From positions 182,291 through 246,290 of the forward strand of contig JAFXFM010000004.1 of NCBI GenBank assembly GCA_017520545.1: DNA of 64,000 nt, in the 5' to 3' direction. The translations under genes were made by a program, and so were the position numbers. The DNA is from Alistipes sp. (GTDB lineage: Bacteria; Bacteroidota; Bacteroidia; Bacteroidales; Rikenellaceae). This document shows, piece by piece, positions 8,030-17,319 of the stretch. Under the pieces are notes generated by a model. The model was not told where the DNA came from. It was given only the letters and a program-made list of their open reading frames with translations, and did not search any database. The first letter of the stretch is position 1. Each line of letters opens with the position of its first letter.

Positions 8030-10495
8030 ATGAAGCGATTTATTTACACCATTGCAACTATCGTTGTAGCAACTGTTATGTTGGGTTGCCAAACTGACCC
8101 TACAACAACGCCTATTGCAGGCGAAAATGTAACTACTCTTTCGATTTCGTTGGAGCCTTCGCGTACTTCGCTCGGCGTAAAAGAGGGCGACACCTACCCC
8201 GTATTTTGGAGCGAGAACGATCGCATCGTAATGAATGGCGTAGCATCGCAAGTGGCGACAATCGACGCAACAAATAAAAGCGTAGCTACATTCACCGTTC
8301 CTGCCGTATTGAACCCACCGTACAGCATCACCTATCCTTACACCGAGGGACTTGCTGAGTCAAAGGTGCTCTTCCTGAGCGAGCAGCCATACACAGCGGG
8401 TACTTTTGCGCAGAACTCTACGCCGATGTGTGGTTACACCAACGACTCTGATCCGAATGTGCAGATGAAGCACCTCACCGGTATTTTGCGATTACCTGTT
8501 AAGGCGGCAAACAGTGGCGCAGTTCTCGAAAAAATCGTTATCACTTCGCTCGATGGCGTAAAGCTCGCAGGTGAGTTCGACGTAAACTGCACAAACGCAA
8601 CAATCACAGCGAGTGCGAATGCCGTAGAGAGTATAACCTACACCTTGCCGGCAAACTTCACACTCTCGACAACTACCGAGAGCGTATTCCACATCGCAGT
8701 TCCTGCTGTCGAGATTGGCGCGTGTCAAATCGACTTCATAGAGGCTTCGGGCGACAAGATGACTCGCACTTTGAGCAACCGCACAATTAAGCCGGGTGTC
8801 GTTCGCGAGTTTAAGACCATCACACACCAGCCTGGTGTAGGTGGCGAATTGGAGGCATTGGATTCGTACGAGGACGAGTTCGAAATCTACTACGACAAGG
8901 TTTATGGTTATGTGAAGGACACAAACGGAAACCCTATCGCGGGTGTAGCCGTAAGCAACGGATTCCAAGTTGTAGCAACCAACGCAAATGGTTACTACGA
9001 GATGAGCGTTACACCAGACACTTGGTACATCTACATCTCAACACCTGCCGAGTATAAAATTGATACCAACGAGTATGGACAGCCTTGCTTCTACAAGCCT
9101 TATCCAACCAACACTCCACAGTACGACTTTACACTCACTCCGCTCGAGGGTGGTAAGGAGGAGAAGTTTGCTCTCTTTGCTATTGGCGACCCACAGGTGC
9201 GCAACTCTACACAGTTGAGCCGTTTCAATGCCGAGGCTGTACCTGCACTTCTCAACCACAGCACAGAGGTTAAGGCGCAGGGCATACCTTGCTACGGTAT
9301 CACCTTGGGCGACATCATTGCCAACAGCAACGGTACCAACACCGAGTCGTTGCGCGACGATATGCGTGATGGTTTCCACCCTGATAAGGCGGGTATGATT
9401 GTCTACCAGACCTACGGCAACCACGACAACACCTACTATGGCGACGGTGTAGTAATCACGACCGACAAGCGTAGTTCTACTATTGAGTTGGCGGCGCAGC
9501 GTGGCCACGAGGCGATTTTTGGCCCTGTGGACTACTCGTTCAATCGTGGCGACATCCACATCGTAAGTATGCGTAACATCATCTATCGTTACAGCACCAC
9601 CAGCGGCAGTTACTTGGAGGGTTTCCTCCCTGCGCAGTACGAGTGGTTGAAGCAGGATTTGGCTCTCGTGCCGAAGGATAAGATGGTTATTTTGTGCGTT
9701 CACGCACCTCTATTCCGTAACACCGGAAACTATGTTGAGGAGGTTTTGACAGAGATTAACAAGTTTAAGGAGGCTCACGTCATATCGGGACATACCCACA
9801 TCTCGCATTACTATGACTTTATTACCGAGGATCCATCGACCCCTTATCCAAATGTATTCGAGCATAATGTTGGTGCATTGTGTGGTGTATGGTGGAGAGG
9901 TAATATCGCCGCTGACGGAGCTCCTACCGGATACAACGTATTCGTATGCGAGGGCAACGAGTTCACCGAATCGTACTTTATGGGTATAAACGAAGGCTTG
10001 AACAACAAGGAGATTCAGATGCGCCTACATCGCGGAAATGCTATTACAGGTAGAGCGAAGTTGGATACCGACACTTACGAGAATGTTGGCTACTACGCCT
10101 TCAACTTCGGCGAGGATGTATTGATTGCCAATGTATACTATGTGGATAGAATAGTAAACATCAGCGTTTATGAGGACGATGTATATAGTGGCGAAATGGT
10201 ACAGATAGGATATGGCACAAAACCAACCTCGGCAGATCTCGTAGGCGATCGTTCGCTCGAAAATCCTCGCCGAATGAAAGATGGTCTTGAATATGCTATC
10301 GATATGTACACCGCAGCATTCTACTACAACTATTACAGCGGTCGTTCGGCTTGGAGCGATTGTACCCACCTCTACAAGTATCAGTTGAAGAATAAGGATG
10401 CCAATATCAAGGTTGTATTGACCGACCGCTACGGCAAAACCTATACCCAAACGAAGATCACCGAGGGTACCGACTACTCGTTGGTTGCACGATAA
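8030..10495 (+). CDS. Lipoprotein with fimbrillin-like N-terminus and calcineurin-like phosphoesterase
   Basis: 821 residues. The lipoprotein signal MKRFIYTIATIVVATVMLGC puts the lipidated Cys at 20. Residues about 35-275 are a fimbrillin/Mfa-like module (SLEPSRTSLG...YPVFWSENDRIVMNGVAS, ending PGVVREF) homologous to the N-terminus of the 1583 gene. Residues about 290-345 form a CarboxypepD-reg-like beta-sandwich (GYVKDTNGNPIAGVAVSNG). Then comes a metallophosphoesterase with its metal ligands visible: GDPQ (Asp387), GDII, GNHD (His465) and GHTH (587-590). The C-terminal 200 residues fit the domain that follows these enzymes in Bacteroidetes. Expected to hydrolyse phosphoesters at the cell surface or in the periplasm; the substrate is unknown. 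Confidence 0.88.
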   Translation: MKRFIYTIATIVVATVMLGCQTDPTTTPIAGENVTTLSISLEPSRTSLGVKEGDTYPVFWSENDRIVMNGVASQVATIDATNKSVATFTVPAVLNPPYSITYPYTEGLAESKVLFLSEQPYTAGTFAQNSTPMCGYTNDSDPNVQMKHLTGILRLPVKAANSGAVLEKIVITSLDGVKLAGEFDVNCTNATITASANAVESITYTLPANFTLSTTTESVFHIAVPAVEIGACQIDFIEASGDKMTRTLSNRTIKPGVVREFKTITHQPGVGGELEALDSYEDEFEIYYDKVYGYVKDTNGNPIAGVAVSNGFQVVATNANGYYEMSVTPDTWYIYISTPAEYKIDTNEYGQPCFYKPYPTNTPQYDFTLTPLEGGKEEKFALFAIGDPQVRNSTQLSRFNAEAVPALLNHSTEVKAQGIPCYGITLGDIIANSNGTNTESLRDDMRDGFHPDKAGMIVYQTYGNHDNTYYGDGVVITTDKRSSTIELAAQRGHEAIFGPVDYSFNRGDIHIVSMRNIIYRYSTTSGSYLEGFLPAQYEWLKQDLALVPKDKMVILCVHAPLFRNTGNYVEEVLTEINKFKEAHVISGHTHISHYYDFITEDPSTPYPNVFEHNVGALCGVWWRGNIAADGAPTGYNVFVCEGNEFTESYFMGINEGLNNKEIQMRLHRGNAITGRAKLDTDTYENVGYYAFNFGEDVLIANVYYVDRIVNISVYEDDVYSGEMVQIGYGTKPTSADLVGDRSLENPRRMKDGLEYAIDMYTAAFYYNYYSGRSAWSDCTHLYKYQLKNKDANIKVVLTDRYGKTYTQTKITEGTDYSLVAR

Positions 10496-10533
10496 TCTAT
10501 TCGGGAGAGGCAATTGGCTTCCGAATATAAGGT

Positions 10534-11457
10534 ATGAAAAAACTTGCAATTGCAATACTTTTGGTAACTCTCTGCTTGAGTTGCTCTCCTAAACAGGAGA
10601 AGGCAGACTCAGCAAAGAGTTACCATTTTTGCTACGTGCAACCACCCATCAATATCGCGGCAGAGCACCACGTAGACTACATTCGCGACCACTACTGGGA
10701 CAACTTCGACTTTGCCGACACGCTCTACACGACCAAGGCGGACACGGTGGAGATGTTGAAAGCTTATGCTACATTTGTTTCGAAATTCGTTGGTCCGACC
10801 AACCAAGAGCCTATACGCAAGTTAATGGAGCGAGCTTCGGTATCCAAAAAGATGTTCGACTACTTCGCGATGCTTGCCGAGAAAATTCTGCACGATCCAA
10901 ACTCGCCACTGCGAAGCGACGAGTTGTATATTGCTGTTTTGGAGGCTCAAATTGCATCACCCCACTACGACAAGTACGAGAAAATGGCGCCAGAATACGA
11001 CCTTCGCATAGTGTCGCAAAATCGTATCGGACACAAGGCTAACGACTTCGACTACACAACTAAATCGGGTGCGACAAAGAGTCTGTATGCGTTGAAAAAC
11101 GACTTCGTAATTGTCTATATCAACAACCCTGGTTGTGCGATGTGCCGAGATATTACTGAGGCGTTGAAACGTTCGCAAATAATCTCCGATTTGCAGCGCA
11201 ATGGGAGGTTGAAAATTCTCGCCATATACCCCGATGAAAACCTCGACGAGTGGCATAAGCACTACGCCGATATCCCCTCTGCGTGGATAAACGGCTACGA
11301 CAAGTGGCGTCGCATAGAGCGAGATAACCTATACAACACAAATGCCATTCCGGCACTCTATCTGCTCGACAAAAACAAGATGGTATTGGTCAAAGACTCG
11401 ACCAATGTTGCGGAGTTGGAGTATGTGTTGTCGCAGCAAGCAGCACCCAAGCGTTAG
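10534..11457 (+). CDS. DUF5106/thioredoxin-fold lipoprotein
   Basis: 307 residues with a lipoprotein signal (MKKLAIAILLVTLCLSC, Cys17). The first half (about residues 30-165) is an alpha-helical DUF5106-like region; the second half is a thioredoxin-like fold with a CAMC active-site pair (Cys201/Cys204) in NNPGCAMCRDI, and a cis-proline-like AIPALYLLD near residue 275. Such Bacteroidetes proteins are taken to be envelope thiol-disulfide oxidoreductases. It starts 38 bases after the phosphoesterase lipoprotein on the same strand and 21 bases before a membrane-protein gene, so they are probably cotranscribed. Physiological partners unknown. Confidence 0.8.
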   Translation: MKKLAIAILLVTLCLSCSPKQEKADSAKSYHFCYVQPPINIAAEHHVDYIRDHYWDNFDFADTLYTTKADTVEMLKAYATFVSKFVGPTNQEPIRKLMERASVSKKMFDYFAMLAEKILHDPNSPLRSDELYIAVLEAQIASPHYDKYEKMAPEYDLRIVSQNRIGHKANDFDYTTKSGATKSLYALKNDFVIVYINNPGCAMCRDITEALKRSQIISDLQRNGRLKILAIYPDENLDEWHKHYADIPSAWINGYDKWRRIERDNLYNTNAIPALYLLDKNKMVLVKDSTNVAELEYVLSQQAAPKR

Positions 11458-11478
11458 GCAATCGAAAACCCAAACAAT

Positions 11479-11895
11479 ATGTTAGTAGCCCTTGTTTCAT
11501 ACATCCTTCTCAACATATTCCTCGCCCGAGTGAAGGCGCAGGAGGGCGAAGGTATGGACGAAGGCCGTCGCAAAGAGGCGGTAGAGAAGGTGGCAAAAAT
11601 TGTCGATACCATAAACCGCGTGGTTGCCATCTGGTTTCAGGTGCTGTTGAGCATAGCACTCATCGTCATATCGGCACTCTTTATCACCTCACTCGTCGCT
11701 GTTATAGGCGTATCGTTCGAGGTGTCGTGGGTGGTTACACTCGAACTTTGGCAGTGGGGCACCATTGCAGAGGTTGTCAGCAAGATGGGGTTGCCGGCGG
11801 TTGTATCGTCGCTTACGCTATCACTCACACTCTTTGGAGGACTACTCTACCTCTGCGTGTGGCTGTTCAAAAAGATAAAGCGCAAAAATCGATAG
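11479..11895 (+). CDS. Small membrane protein of unknown function
   Basis: 138 residues. I do not recognise a family. There is a hydrophobic N-terminus (MLVALVSYILLNIFLARV), a charged stretch (about 20-45), then two strong membrane segments near 55-80 and 108-128, and a basic end (KKIKRKNR) expected in the cytoplasm. It begins 21 bases after the thioredoxin-like lipoprotein gene, probably in the same operon. After it, 11896-12141 contains no gene, only the promoter of the next operon. Confidence 0.65.
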   Translation: MLVALVSYILLNIFLARVKAQEGEGMDEGRRKEAVEKVAKIVDTINRVVAIWFQVLLSIALIVISALFITSLVAVIGVSFEVSWVVTLELWQWGTIAEVVSKMGLPAVVSSLTLSLTLFGGLLYLCVWLFKKIKRKNR

Positions 11896-12075
11896 TTACA
11901 ACCATCCGTCGGCTCTCAATTCTCAAAAAGCCAATAGTCGGTGCAATATATAACGGAATTTGCACTTTGCCGTGCGAAATCAAAGCAGCATTTATATAAA
12001 TGATAGGTATATTTATCGTTTTTCGATGAATATATCTTTTTTTACACTTTCTTATAAAATTTTCAGTACCTTTTA

Positions 12076-12106
12076 TTGCATAGTACCGAATAATACATTA
12101 TATTTG
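12076..12106 (+). promoter_or_regulatory. Promoter of the PspC-PadR operon
   Basis: TTG at 12076-12078, 20 bases, then a perfect -7 TATATTTG (12099-12106), 35 bases before the first ATG. It is the only good promoter in the 246-base gap, and PadR made in the operon may act here. Confidence 0.65.
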
Positions 12107-12141
12107 CAATAACAAATGAGCATAAAAGAGTTGAATGCAAT

Positions 12142-12627
12142 ATGAAAGAGGCAATCAATGCAAACATCGGGCAGCAGTTTTTTACGCTTGACCGTGATGC
12201 ATACGACCGACTAACCATCTACCTCAACGATGTGCGCCGTCATATCACGAGCGACACCGAGGAGGTTATGAACGACATCGAGATTCGCATCGCCGAGATA
12301 TTTCGCGAGGAGTTGCCGTCGACGATGATGGTTGTAACACTTGCGATGGTTGAGCGAACAATTACCCGCATCGGCACGCCCGAGGATTTCGGCCCCGACA
12401 ACAATCACAGGGCAACAAAGGGCGAGAGCGATAAGAATAGAGGCGTTTTGCGCCGTTCACGCACCAATTACTCGATAGCGGGAGTGTGTGGAGGTTTAGC
12501 AGAGTATTTCGGAGTGGATGCAGCAGCAGTTCGCATTGTGATGCTTCTGCTTATTATATTCGGCGGAATGTCATTGTGGTTATACCTTATTATGTGGTTG
12601 CTGATTCCGGAAGAGTCGGCGAAATAG
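12142..12627 (+). CDS. PspC-domain membrane protein (short form)
   Basis: 161 residues. Residues about 1-65 form a helical module (DRDAYDRLTIYLNDVRRH...EEVMNDIEIRIAEIF) that is also at the start of the fourth gene of this operon. Residues about 103-161 are a PspC domain: SIAGVCGGLAEYFGVDAAAVRIVMLLLIIF, one membrane segment, then MWLLIPEE. PspC proteins are inner-membrane components linked to envelope stress in other bacteria. The gene is 12 bases before the PadR regulator. A direct stress role in this organism is inference. Confidence 0.85.
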   Translation: MKEAINANIGQQFFTLDRDAYDRLTIYLNDVRRHITSDTEEVMNDIEIRIAEIFREELPSTMMVVTLAMVERTITRIGTPEDFGPDNNHRATKGESDKNRGVLRRSRTNYSIAGVCGGLAEYFGVDAAAVRIVMLLLIIFGGMSLWLYLIMWLLIPEESAK

Positions 12628-12639
12628 ACGAAAAACATT

Positions 12640-12969
12640 ATGGAGAAGGATAATATAAAAGTTCAGATGCGCAAGGGCATAATGGAGTATTGTGTACTTG
12701 CTATATTGGCAAATGGCGACTCGTATGCACCCGCCATTATTACCGAATTGAAGAGGGCAGAGATGATTGTGGTCGAGGGTACGCTCTACCCTCTGCTTAC
12801 ACGATTGAAGAATGCCGGCTATCTGACCTATCGCTGGGAGGAATCACTGCAAGGGCCACCACGAAAGTACTACACGCTGACTGCCGAGGGGCGTACATAC
12901 CTCGCCTCGTTAGATGAGGCGTGGGATAGCCTTGTAGAGCAGATAAACAATATACGAAACAAACGATAA
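12640..12969 (+). CDS. PadR-family transcriptional regulator
   Basis: 109 residues, the size of a minimal PadR winged-helix protein. The family pattern is clear: KGIMEYCVLAILANGDSYAPAI, then VVEGTLYPLLTRLKNAGYLT (recognition helix and wing) and GPPRKYYTLTAEGRTYLASL. It probably controls its own operon (PspC-PadR-GIN-PspC), the usual habit of PadR repressors; the ligand is unknown. Spacing to neighbours is 12 and 11 bases. Confidence 0.93.
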   Translation: MEKDNIKVQMRKGIMEYCVLAILANGDSYAPAIITELKRAEMIVVEGTLYPLLTRLKNAGYLTYRWEESLQGPPRKYYTLTAEGRTYLASLDEAWDSLVEQINNIRNKR

Positions 12970-12980
12970 AACTTTTGAAC

Positions 12981-14009
12981 ATGAAACAGAGAATTTTGGC
13001 AATTGTAATATCTGCATTGCTGGTAGTGGGTGGTGCCTCCGCCTTTACCATCAAAGACGGAGAGGGTAACAAGGTAAAAATATCGCCTCTTGGAATTAAG
13101 GTTGAGGCAAGCAGTGGTGAAAAGGTGGATATATCACCTTTGGGCGTAGAGGCCAATGATGGCAATGGGACAAAAGTTAGCGTAAATGCGGCAGGCGTTG
13201 ATGTTGCCACCACCGGCGAAGCAGACACCAAGAGCGACTCTCCACTTAACAACGAGCATAAGATTGTATTGGAGGCTCGCCGTTCCGCAATGAATTTCAA
13301 CGAGATAGAGGTTTCGAATGCAATACGTCTTATTGTCGAGGAGCGCACCACGGGCAATATAATTATTCGTGCACCACAGTCCGTTATGCCGTATGTGTCG
13401 CTCAAAGTCAATAACGGGACACTCCACGCTACCCTACTCGCGGGAACGCCCGTATCGCGTCGCTCGAATGTTTTGGCAGAGGTGTATGTGCCTTACAACG
13501 GCAAAATTAACGAGATTACAACCTCGGCGGCGGCTCGTGTGATTGTCAAGCCGACAATCTCGTGCAGCGAGTTGGATTTGGAGGCTTCGTCCGCATCGGT
13601 GATAGAGATCACAACGGCTGCAAAGGAGGTTTCGATAGATGCTTCGGGTGCATCGACCATAAAGGCTGTATTGACGACCAATGACCTCGACATCGAACTC
13701 TCGGGTGCTTCGGTGGCAACTATCTCGGGACAAGTTGCAGATGCCGACATTGAACTTTCGGGGGCTTCGACTCTGCGTGCCGAGAAGATGCGCACTTCGA
13801 TACTCGAACTCGAATGTTCGGGGGCATCGAAGGCATCGGCAATAGGCGTGCAATGCACCGCAAACGCAAGCGGGGCATCGGCAATAAATGTGGAGTGTTT
13901 GCAACATCTGAACGCCTCTGCTTCGGGTGCATCGTCAATCACTTATTGCGGAGATTGTAAGGTCGATATAATTTCCAAGACAGGTGCAAGTTCAATTCGT
14001 AAAAAGTAG
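12981..14009 (+). CDS. Exported GIN-domain (DUF2807) beta-helix protein
   Basis: 342 residues from ATG 12981; a TTG two codons earlier is less likely. The signal peptide is MKQRILAIVISALLVVGGASA. Two short repeats follow (NKVKISPLGIKVE and EKVDISPLGVEA, about 30-60), then a head-GIN/DUF2807 domain from about residue 95. The C-terminal half contains seven near-regular (S/T)GAS turns (ASGASTIK, LSGASVAT, LSGASTLR, CSGASKAS, ASGASAIN, ASGASSIT, TGASSIRK), which would stack as a beta-helix ladder. Likely periplasmic or surface located. In Bacteroidetes this family is repeatedly found with PspC and PadR genes, as here. No enzymatic residues are recognised. Confidence 0.82.
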   Translation: MKQRILAIVISALLVVGGASAFTIKDGEGNKVKISPLGIKVEASSGEKVDISPLGVEANDGNGTKVSVNAAGVDVATTGEADTKSDSPLNNEHKIVLEARRSAMNFNEIEVSNAIRLIVEERTTGNIIIRAPQSVMPYVSLKVNNGTLHATLLAGTPVSRRSNVLAEVYVPYNGKINEITTSAAARVIVKPTISCSELDLEASSASVIEITTAAKEVSIDASGASTIKAVLTTNDLDIELSGASVATISGQVADADIELSGASTLRAEKMRTSILELECSGASKASAIGVQCTANASGASAINVECLQHLNASASGASSITYCGDCKVDIISKTGASSIRKK

Positions 14010-14021
14010 GAGGAACGATAT

Positions 14022-15215
14022 ATGAATGAGATAAAGAAGTGCAGTATTTCGGGTGTGGGTTTTACCTTTGAAAAGGTTGCATACGAGCGACTTAACAACT
14101 ACCTCGCATCGCTCAAAGAGGCGTATAAAAACAACCCCGATAGCGAGGAAATTTTGGCAGACATCGAGGCACGCATTGCCGAGTTGATACTCTCGGCACA
14201 GAGCGATGCGCAGTGCGTTGTAACGCTGCCAATCATCGAGAATATCATCGAGCAACTCGGCTCACCGGAGGCTATTTCGGGCGAGGAGGAGAAGGCGGGC
14301 AATGGCACCGACAGCCGTATTCCGCGCCGCCTCTACCGCGACCTCGAAAATGCGAAGTTGGGCGGAGTATGCGCAGGTTTGGCAAAGCATTTCGGCGTGG
14401 AGGCAGTATGGCTTCGCTTGGCTATGGCCTCACCACTTATTCTTGTAGCGATAGGCGCACCGTTCCTTCATTGGTTATCGACAATCGGCTGCAATATATT
14501 CGCCGTATTTGTGATGACCTACCTCATCTTATGGTTTGCAATCCCGGGGGCAAAGACGGCTCGACAGAAACTCGAAGCGGAGGGTAAGCCTATCTCTGCC
14601 AGCACCATCGCCAACCGCCAAGGAGCAACGCAGGAGGAGCAAGCAAAATCGAGCGTGGCTTCGGTTGTAACAACCTTCGGCCGCTTTATGGTGATTGTGA
14701 TGAAAGTGCTGCTCGGAGTCCTGCTATTTCCTGTCGCCTTTCTACTATTTTTCCTATTGCTTTCGCTGTTTGTTATTACGGCAGGTGTAGGCGACTTATT
14801 CATAGTTGACATAGGTAACTTCGCAGGTTTGGTAGATGCAGCAAATGAAGTTGGAGTGCCGTTGGTAACCTTCTCGCTACTTTTGATTTTAGTACCGACA
14901 ATCTACATCGGCTACCTATTTATCACTCTGCTGATAAACAAAAAACCTCGTTGGTGGGTGCTTCTCGCAACAATTTTGGCGTGGATACTCGTACTTGTAG
15001 GAACAATCTTTGCAGGTATCGACTATGCCGAAAATTGTTCGACTGCAGCATTCTCGTCGGGTAGCGGGGTGGAGCGCAGAGCGAGGAGTGTTGATAGAGA
15101 GAACAAACTATCCCGAAAAATTATGGAGGAGTTGGACGACGAGTTGGATGATGAGGAGAAAGCACTAATCGAGCAACTTTTGAACGACAAAAACGCAAAA
15201 TCTATCGATAAATAG
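14022..15215 (+). CDS. PspC-domain multi-pass membrane protein (long form)
   Basis: 397 residues. ATG 14022 is preceded by AGGAGG, an unusually good Shine-Dalgarno for this phylum. The N-terminal 60 residues (KVAYERLNNYLASLKEAY...EEILADIEARIAELI) are homologous to the start of the first gene. A PspC domain follows near 105-165 (LGGVCAGLAKHFGVEAVWLRLA), then three or more membrane segments (about 225-330) and a highly charged C-terminal tail rich in D/E (LDDELDDEEKALIEQLL). It is the last gene of the operon, before the terminator at 15242. It probably senses or buffers envelope stress; that is inference from PspC. Confidence 0.83.
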   Translation: MNEIKKCSISGVGFTFEKVAYERLNNYLASLKEAYKNNPDSEEILADIEARIAELILSAQSDAQCVVTLPIIENIIEQLGSPEAISGEEEKAGNGTDSRIPRRLYRDLENAKLGGVCAGLAKHFGVEAVWLRLAMASPLILVAIGAPFLHWLSTIGCNIFAVFVMTYLILWFAIPGAKTARQKLEAEGKPISASTIANRQGATQEEQAKSSVASVVTTFGRFMVIVMKVLLGVLLFPVAFLLFFLLLSLFVITAGVGDLFIVDIGNFAGLVDAANEVGVPLVTFSLLLILVPTIYIGYLFITLLINKKPRWWVLLATILAWILVLVGTIFAGIDYAENCSTAAFSSGSGVERRARSVDRENKLSRKIMEELDDELDDEEKALIEQLLNDKNAKSIDK

Positions 15216-15241
15216 ACAACCATAAGCATTTTTCGATGGAA

Positions 15242-15270
15242 GACCACCTCTTTGAGGTGGTTTTTCTTTT
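15242..15270 (+). terminator. Terminator of the PspC-PadR operon
   Basis: ACCACCTC-TTT-GAGGTGGT stem-loop (15243-15261) followed by TTTTTCTTTTTTT. Confidence 0.9.
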
Positions 15271-15278
15271 TTTATTAC

Positions 15279-15286
15279 TATCTTTG
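15279..15286 (+). promoter_or_regulatory. -7 element of the pfkA operon
   Basis: A perfect TATCTTTG, 28 bases before the pfkA ATG. No TTTG -33 box at 19-21 bases; the terminator T-run occupies that place. Confidence 0.5.
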
Positions 15287-15314
15287 GGAGGTATTTTCAA
15301 ATTGAGCATTTTTT

Positions 15315-16295
15315 ATGGCAACAATTAAGTGTATTGGAATTTTGACCTCGGGTGGTGATGCACCTGGTATGAACGCAGCAATTCGTGCCGTAACACGTAC
15401 CGCAATATACAATGGTTTGAAGGTTAAGGGCATTATGCGTGGATATAAGGGTTTGATTACGGGCGAAATCGTCGATTTTACCTCGTCGAGTGTCAGCAAT
15501 ATCATACAGAAAGGCGGAACAATTCTCAAAACGGCTCGTTGTCCGGAGTTCCGCGAGGCTGAGGGCAGAAAACAGGCGTACGAGAATATGCGTGAGGCAG
15601 GTATCGATGCATTGGTCGTAATTGGTGGCGACGGCACAATTACGGGTGCGCAGACTCTTGCAAAGGAGTTTGATGTGCCTATCGTGGCGCTACCCGGCAC
15701 TATCGACAACGACCTCTCGGGTACAGACTCAACCATAGGTTACGACACCGCCCTGAATACCATTATGGAGGCAGTGGATAAGTTGCGTGATACTGCCACC
15801 TCGCACGAAAGATTGTTCTTTATGGAGGTTATGGGAAATACGGCTGGTTACCTCGCCCTGAATGGTGCACTCGCTTCGGGTGCCGAGGCGGCAATTATCC
15901 CCGAGATGGAGACCGAGACCGACCAACTGAAAAATCTTATCGACAACGGCTTCCGTAAGAGCAAAAATTCGGCTATCGTACTTGTTGCCGAGAATCCGAA
16001 GACCGGCGGAGCAATGGGCTTGGCAGAGCGTGTAAAGCGCGAGTTCCCGCAGTACGATGCTCGTGTAACCATTCTCGGACACTTGCAGCGTGGAGGTTCG
16101 CCTACGGCAGCTGACCGCATCTTGGCCTCACGCCTCGGTGCTGCGGCAATTTCGGCACTCAAAGATGGTCAGCGCAACGTAATGATAGGTATCCGCGATA
16201 TGGAGATGGTCTACGTACCATTCTCAAAGGCTCTGGGACGTACAAAACAGGTAAATAAAGAGAACATAGAGTTGGTAAAAATTCTCTCGATATAA
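15315..16295 (+). CDS. pfkA: ATP-dependent 6-phosphofructokinase
   Basis: 326 residues, typical for bacterial PfkA. It phosphorylates fructose-6-phosphate to fructose-1,6-bisphosphate in glycolysis. Visible motifs: [14 protein letters not shown] (ATP site, residues 11-24), GGDGTITGA, the catalytic [12 protein letters not shown] near residue 130, [12 protein letters not shown], and [15 protein letters not shown] near residue 255. The start is supported by full alignment with the family N-terminus. A PfkB-family kinase follows after 22 bases, suggesting one transcript. Confidence 0.97.
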   Translation: MATIKCIGILTSGGDAPGMNAAIRAVTRTAIYNGLKVKGIMRGYKGLITGEIVDFTSSSVSNIIQKGGTILKTARCPEFREAEGRKQAYENMREAGIDALVVIGGDGTITGAQTLAKEFDVPIVALPGTIDNDLSGTDSTIGYDTALNTIMEAVDKLRDTATSHERLFFMEVMGNTAGYLALNGALASGAEAAIIPEMETETDQLKNLIDNGFRKSKNSAIVLVAENPKTGGAMGLAERVKREFPQYDARVTILGHLQRGGSPTAADRILASRLGAAAISALKDGQRNVMIGIRDMEMVYVPFSKALGRTKQVNKENIELVKILSI

Positions 16296-16317
16296 ACCAC
16301 AAACCCAAACAGAAAAG

Positions 16318-17319
16318 ATGAAGAGAGTAATAGGCATTGGAAATGCACTGACAGATGTATTGGTAAATCTTCGCAACGAAGATGTTTTGCATAAGCACAA
16401 CATAGCTCGTGGCTCGATGTCGCTCGTAGATAGCGAATTGCAGTCCGACGTTTCGAAGGAGGTGGCGGGCCTACCCCACTCGCTTTCGCTCGGAGGCTCG
16501 GCGGATAACACCATTCGCGCAATGGCACGCCTCGGCAGCGATGTAGGTTTCATCGGCAAGGTTGGACACGACAATACGGGCGACAGATTTGAGCAGGCGC
16601 TACGTAACCTCGGCATTGAAGGTAAAATTTTCCGTGGCAACAAGCCTTCGGGCAAGTGTATCTCGTTGGTATCGCCCGATGGCGAGCGCACGATGCTCAC
16701 CCACCTTGGAGCCGCAGCCGAGATGCACGCAGAGGATATCTCGAAGGAACTTTTTGAGGGTTATGACTGCCTCTATATCGAAGGCTACTTGGTGCAGGAG
16801 CACTCGCTAATCGAAACGGCTATCCGCACCGCCAAGGAGCAGGGTTTGCAAGTGGCGATAGACTTGGCAAGCTTCAACGTTGTGGAGGAGAATCTCGAAT
16901 TTTTGCGCTCTATCGTGGCTAAATATATCGACATAGTCTTTGCAAACGAGGACGAGGCACGAGTATTCTCGGGCGAAGCAGAGCCTATTAACGCTTTGCA
17001 GTATATCTCGGAGATGTGCGACCTTGTAGTGGTAAAAATCGGTACAAAGGGGGCGCTCATCAAACATAAGGGCGAGGTTATCCACATCGGCATTATGGCT
17101 GCAGCCAAGCGAGTGGACACCACAGGTGCGGGCGACTTCTACGCCGCCGGCTTTATGTACGGCTTGTGCGAAGGGTTGTCGCTGCGTCAATGTGGCACTA
17201 TCGGAGCAATCACAGCAGGTAAGGTTATCGAGGTGGTAGGACCTACACTCGGCGAGGAGGCTTGGAACGATATCGAGGTGCTGGTAAATAGAGTGAAAAC
17301 CGAAAAATATCTCTTCTAA
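16318..17319 (+). CDS. PfkB-family carbohydrate/nucleoside kinase (adenosine-kinase-like)
   Basis: 333 residues of the ribokinase/PfkB fold: an N-terminal MKRVIGIGNALTDVLV, the GGSADNTIRAMARLG substrate region, and the C-terminal signature DTTGAGDFYAAGF with catalytic Asp in GAGD near residue 264. The overall layout resembles the adenosine-kinase branch common in Bacteroidetes, but the sugar or nucleoside cannot be fixed from motifs. Its stop codon is immediately followed by the ATG of the peptidase gene (zero spacing), so translation may be coupled. Cytosolic. Confidence 0.88.
   Translation: MKRVIGIGNALTDVLVNLRNEDVLHKHNIARGSMSLVDSELQSDVSKEVAGLPHSLSLGGSADNTIRAMARLGSDVGFIGKVGHDNTGDRFEQALRNLGIEGKIFRGNKPSGKCISLVSPDGERTMLTHLGAAAEMHAEDISKELFEGYDCLYIEGYLVQEHSLIETAIRTAKEQGLQVAIDLASFNVVEENLEFLRSIVAKYIDIVFANEDEARVFSGEAEPINALQYISEMCDLVVVKIGTKGALIKHKGEVIHIGIMAAAKRVDTTGAGDFYAAGFMYGLCEGLSLRQCGTIGAITAGKVIEVVGPTLGEEAWNDIEVLVNRVKTEKYLF

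Noticed and set aside
12797-13411. A 204-residue leftward frame overlapping padR and the GIN gene
   Set aside because: It is antisense to two well supported genes and has no motif of its own.
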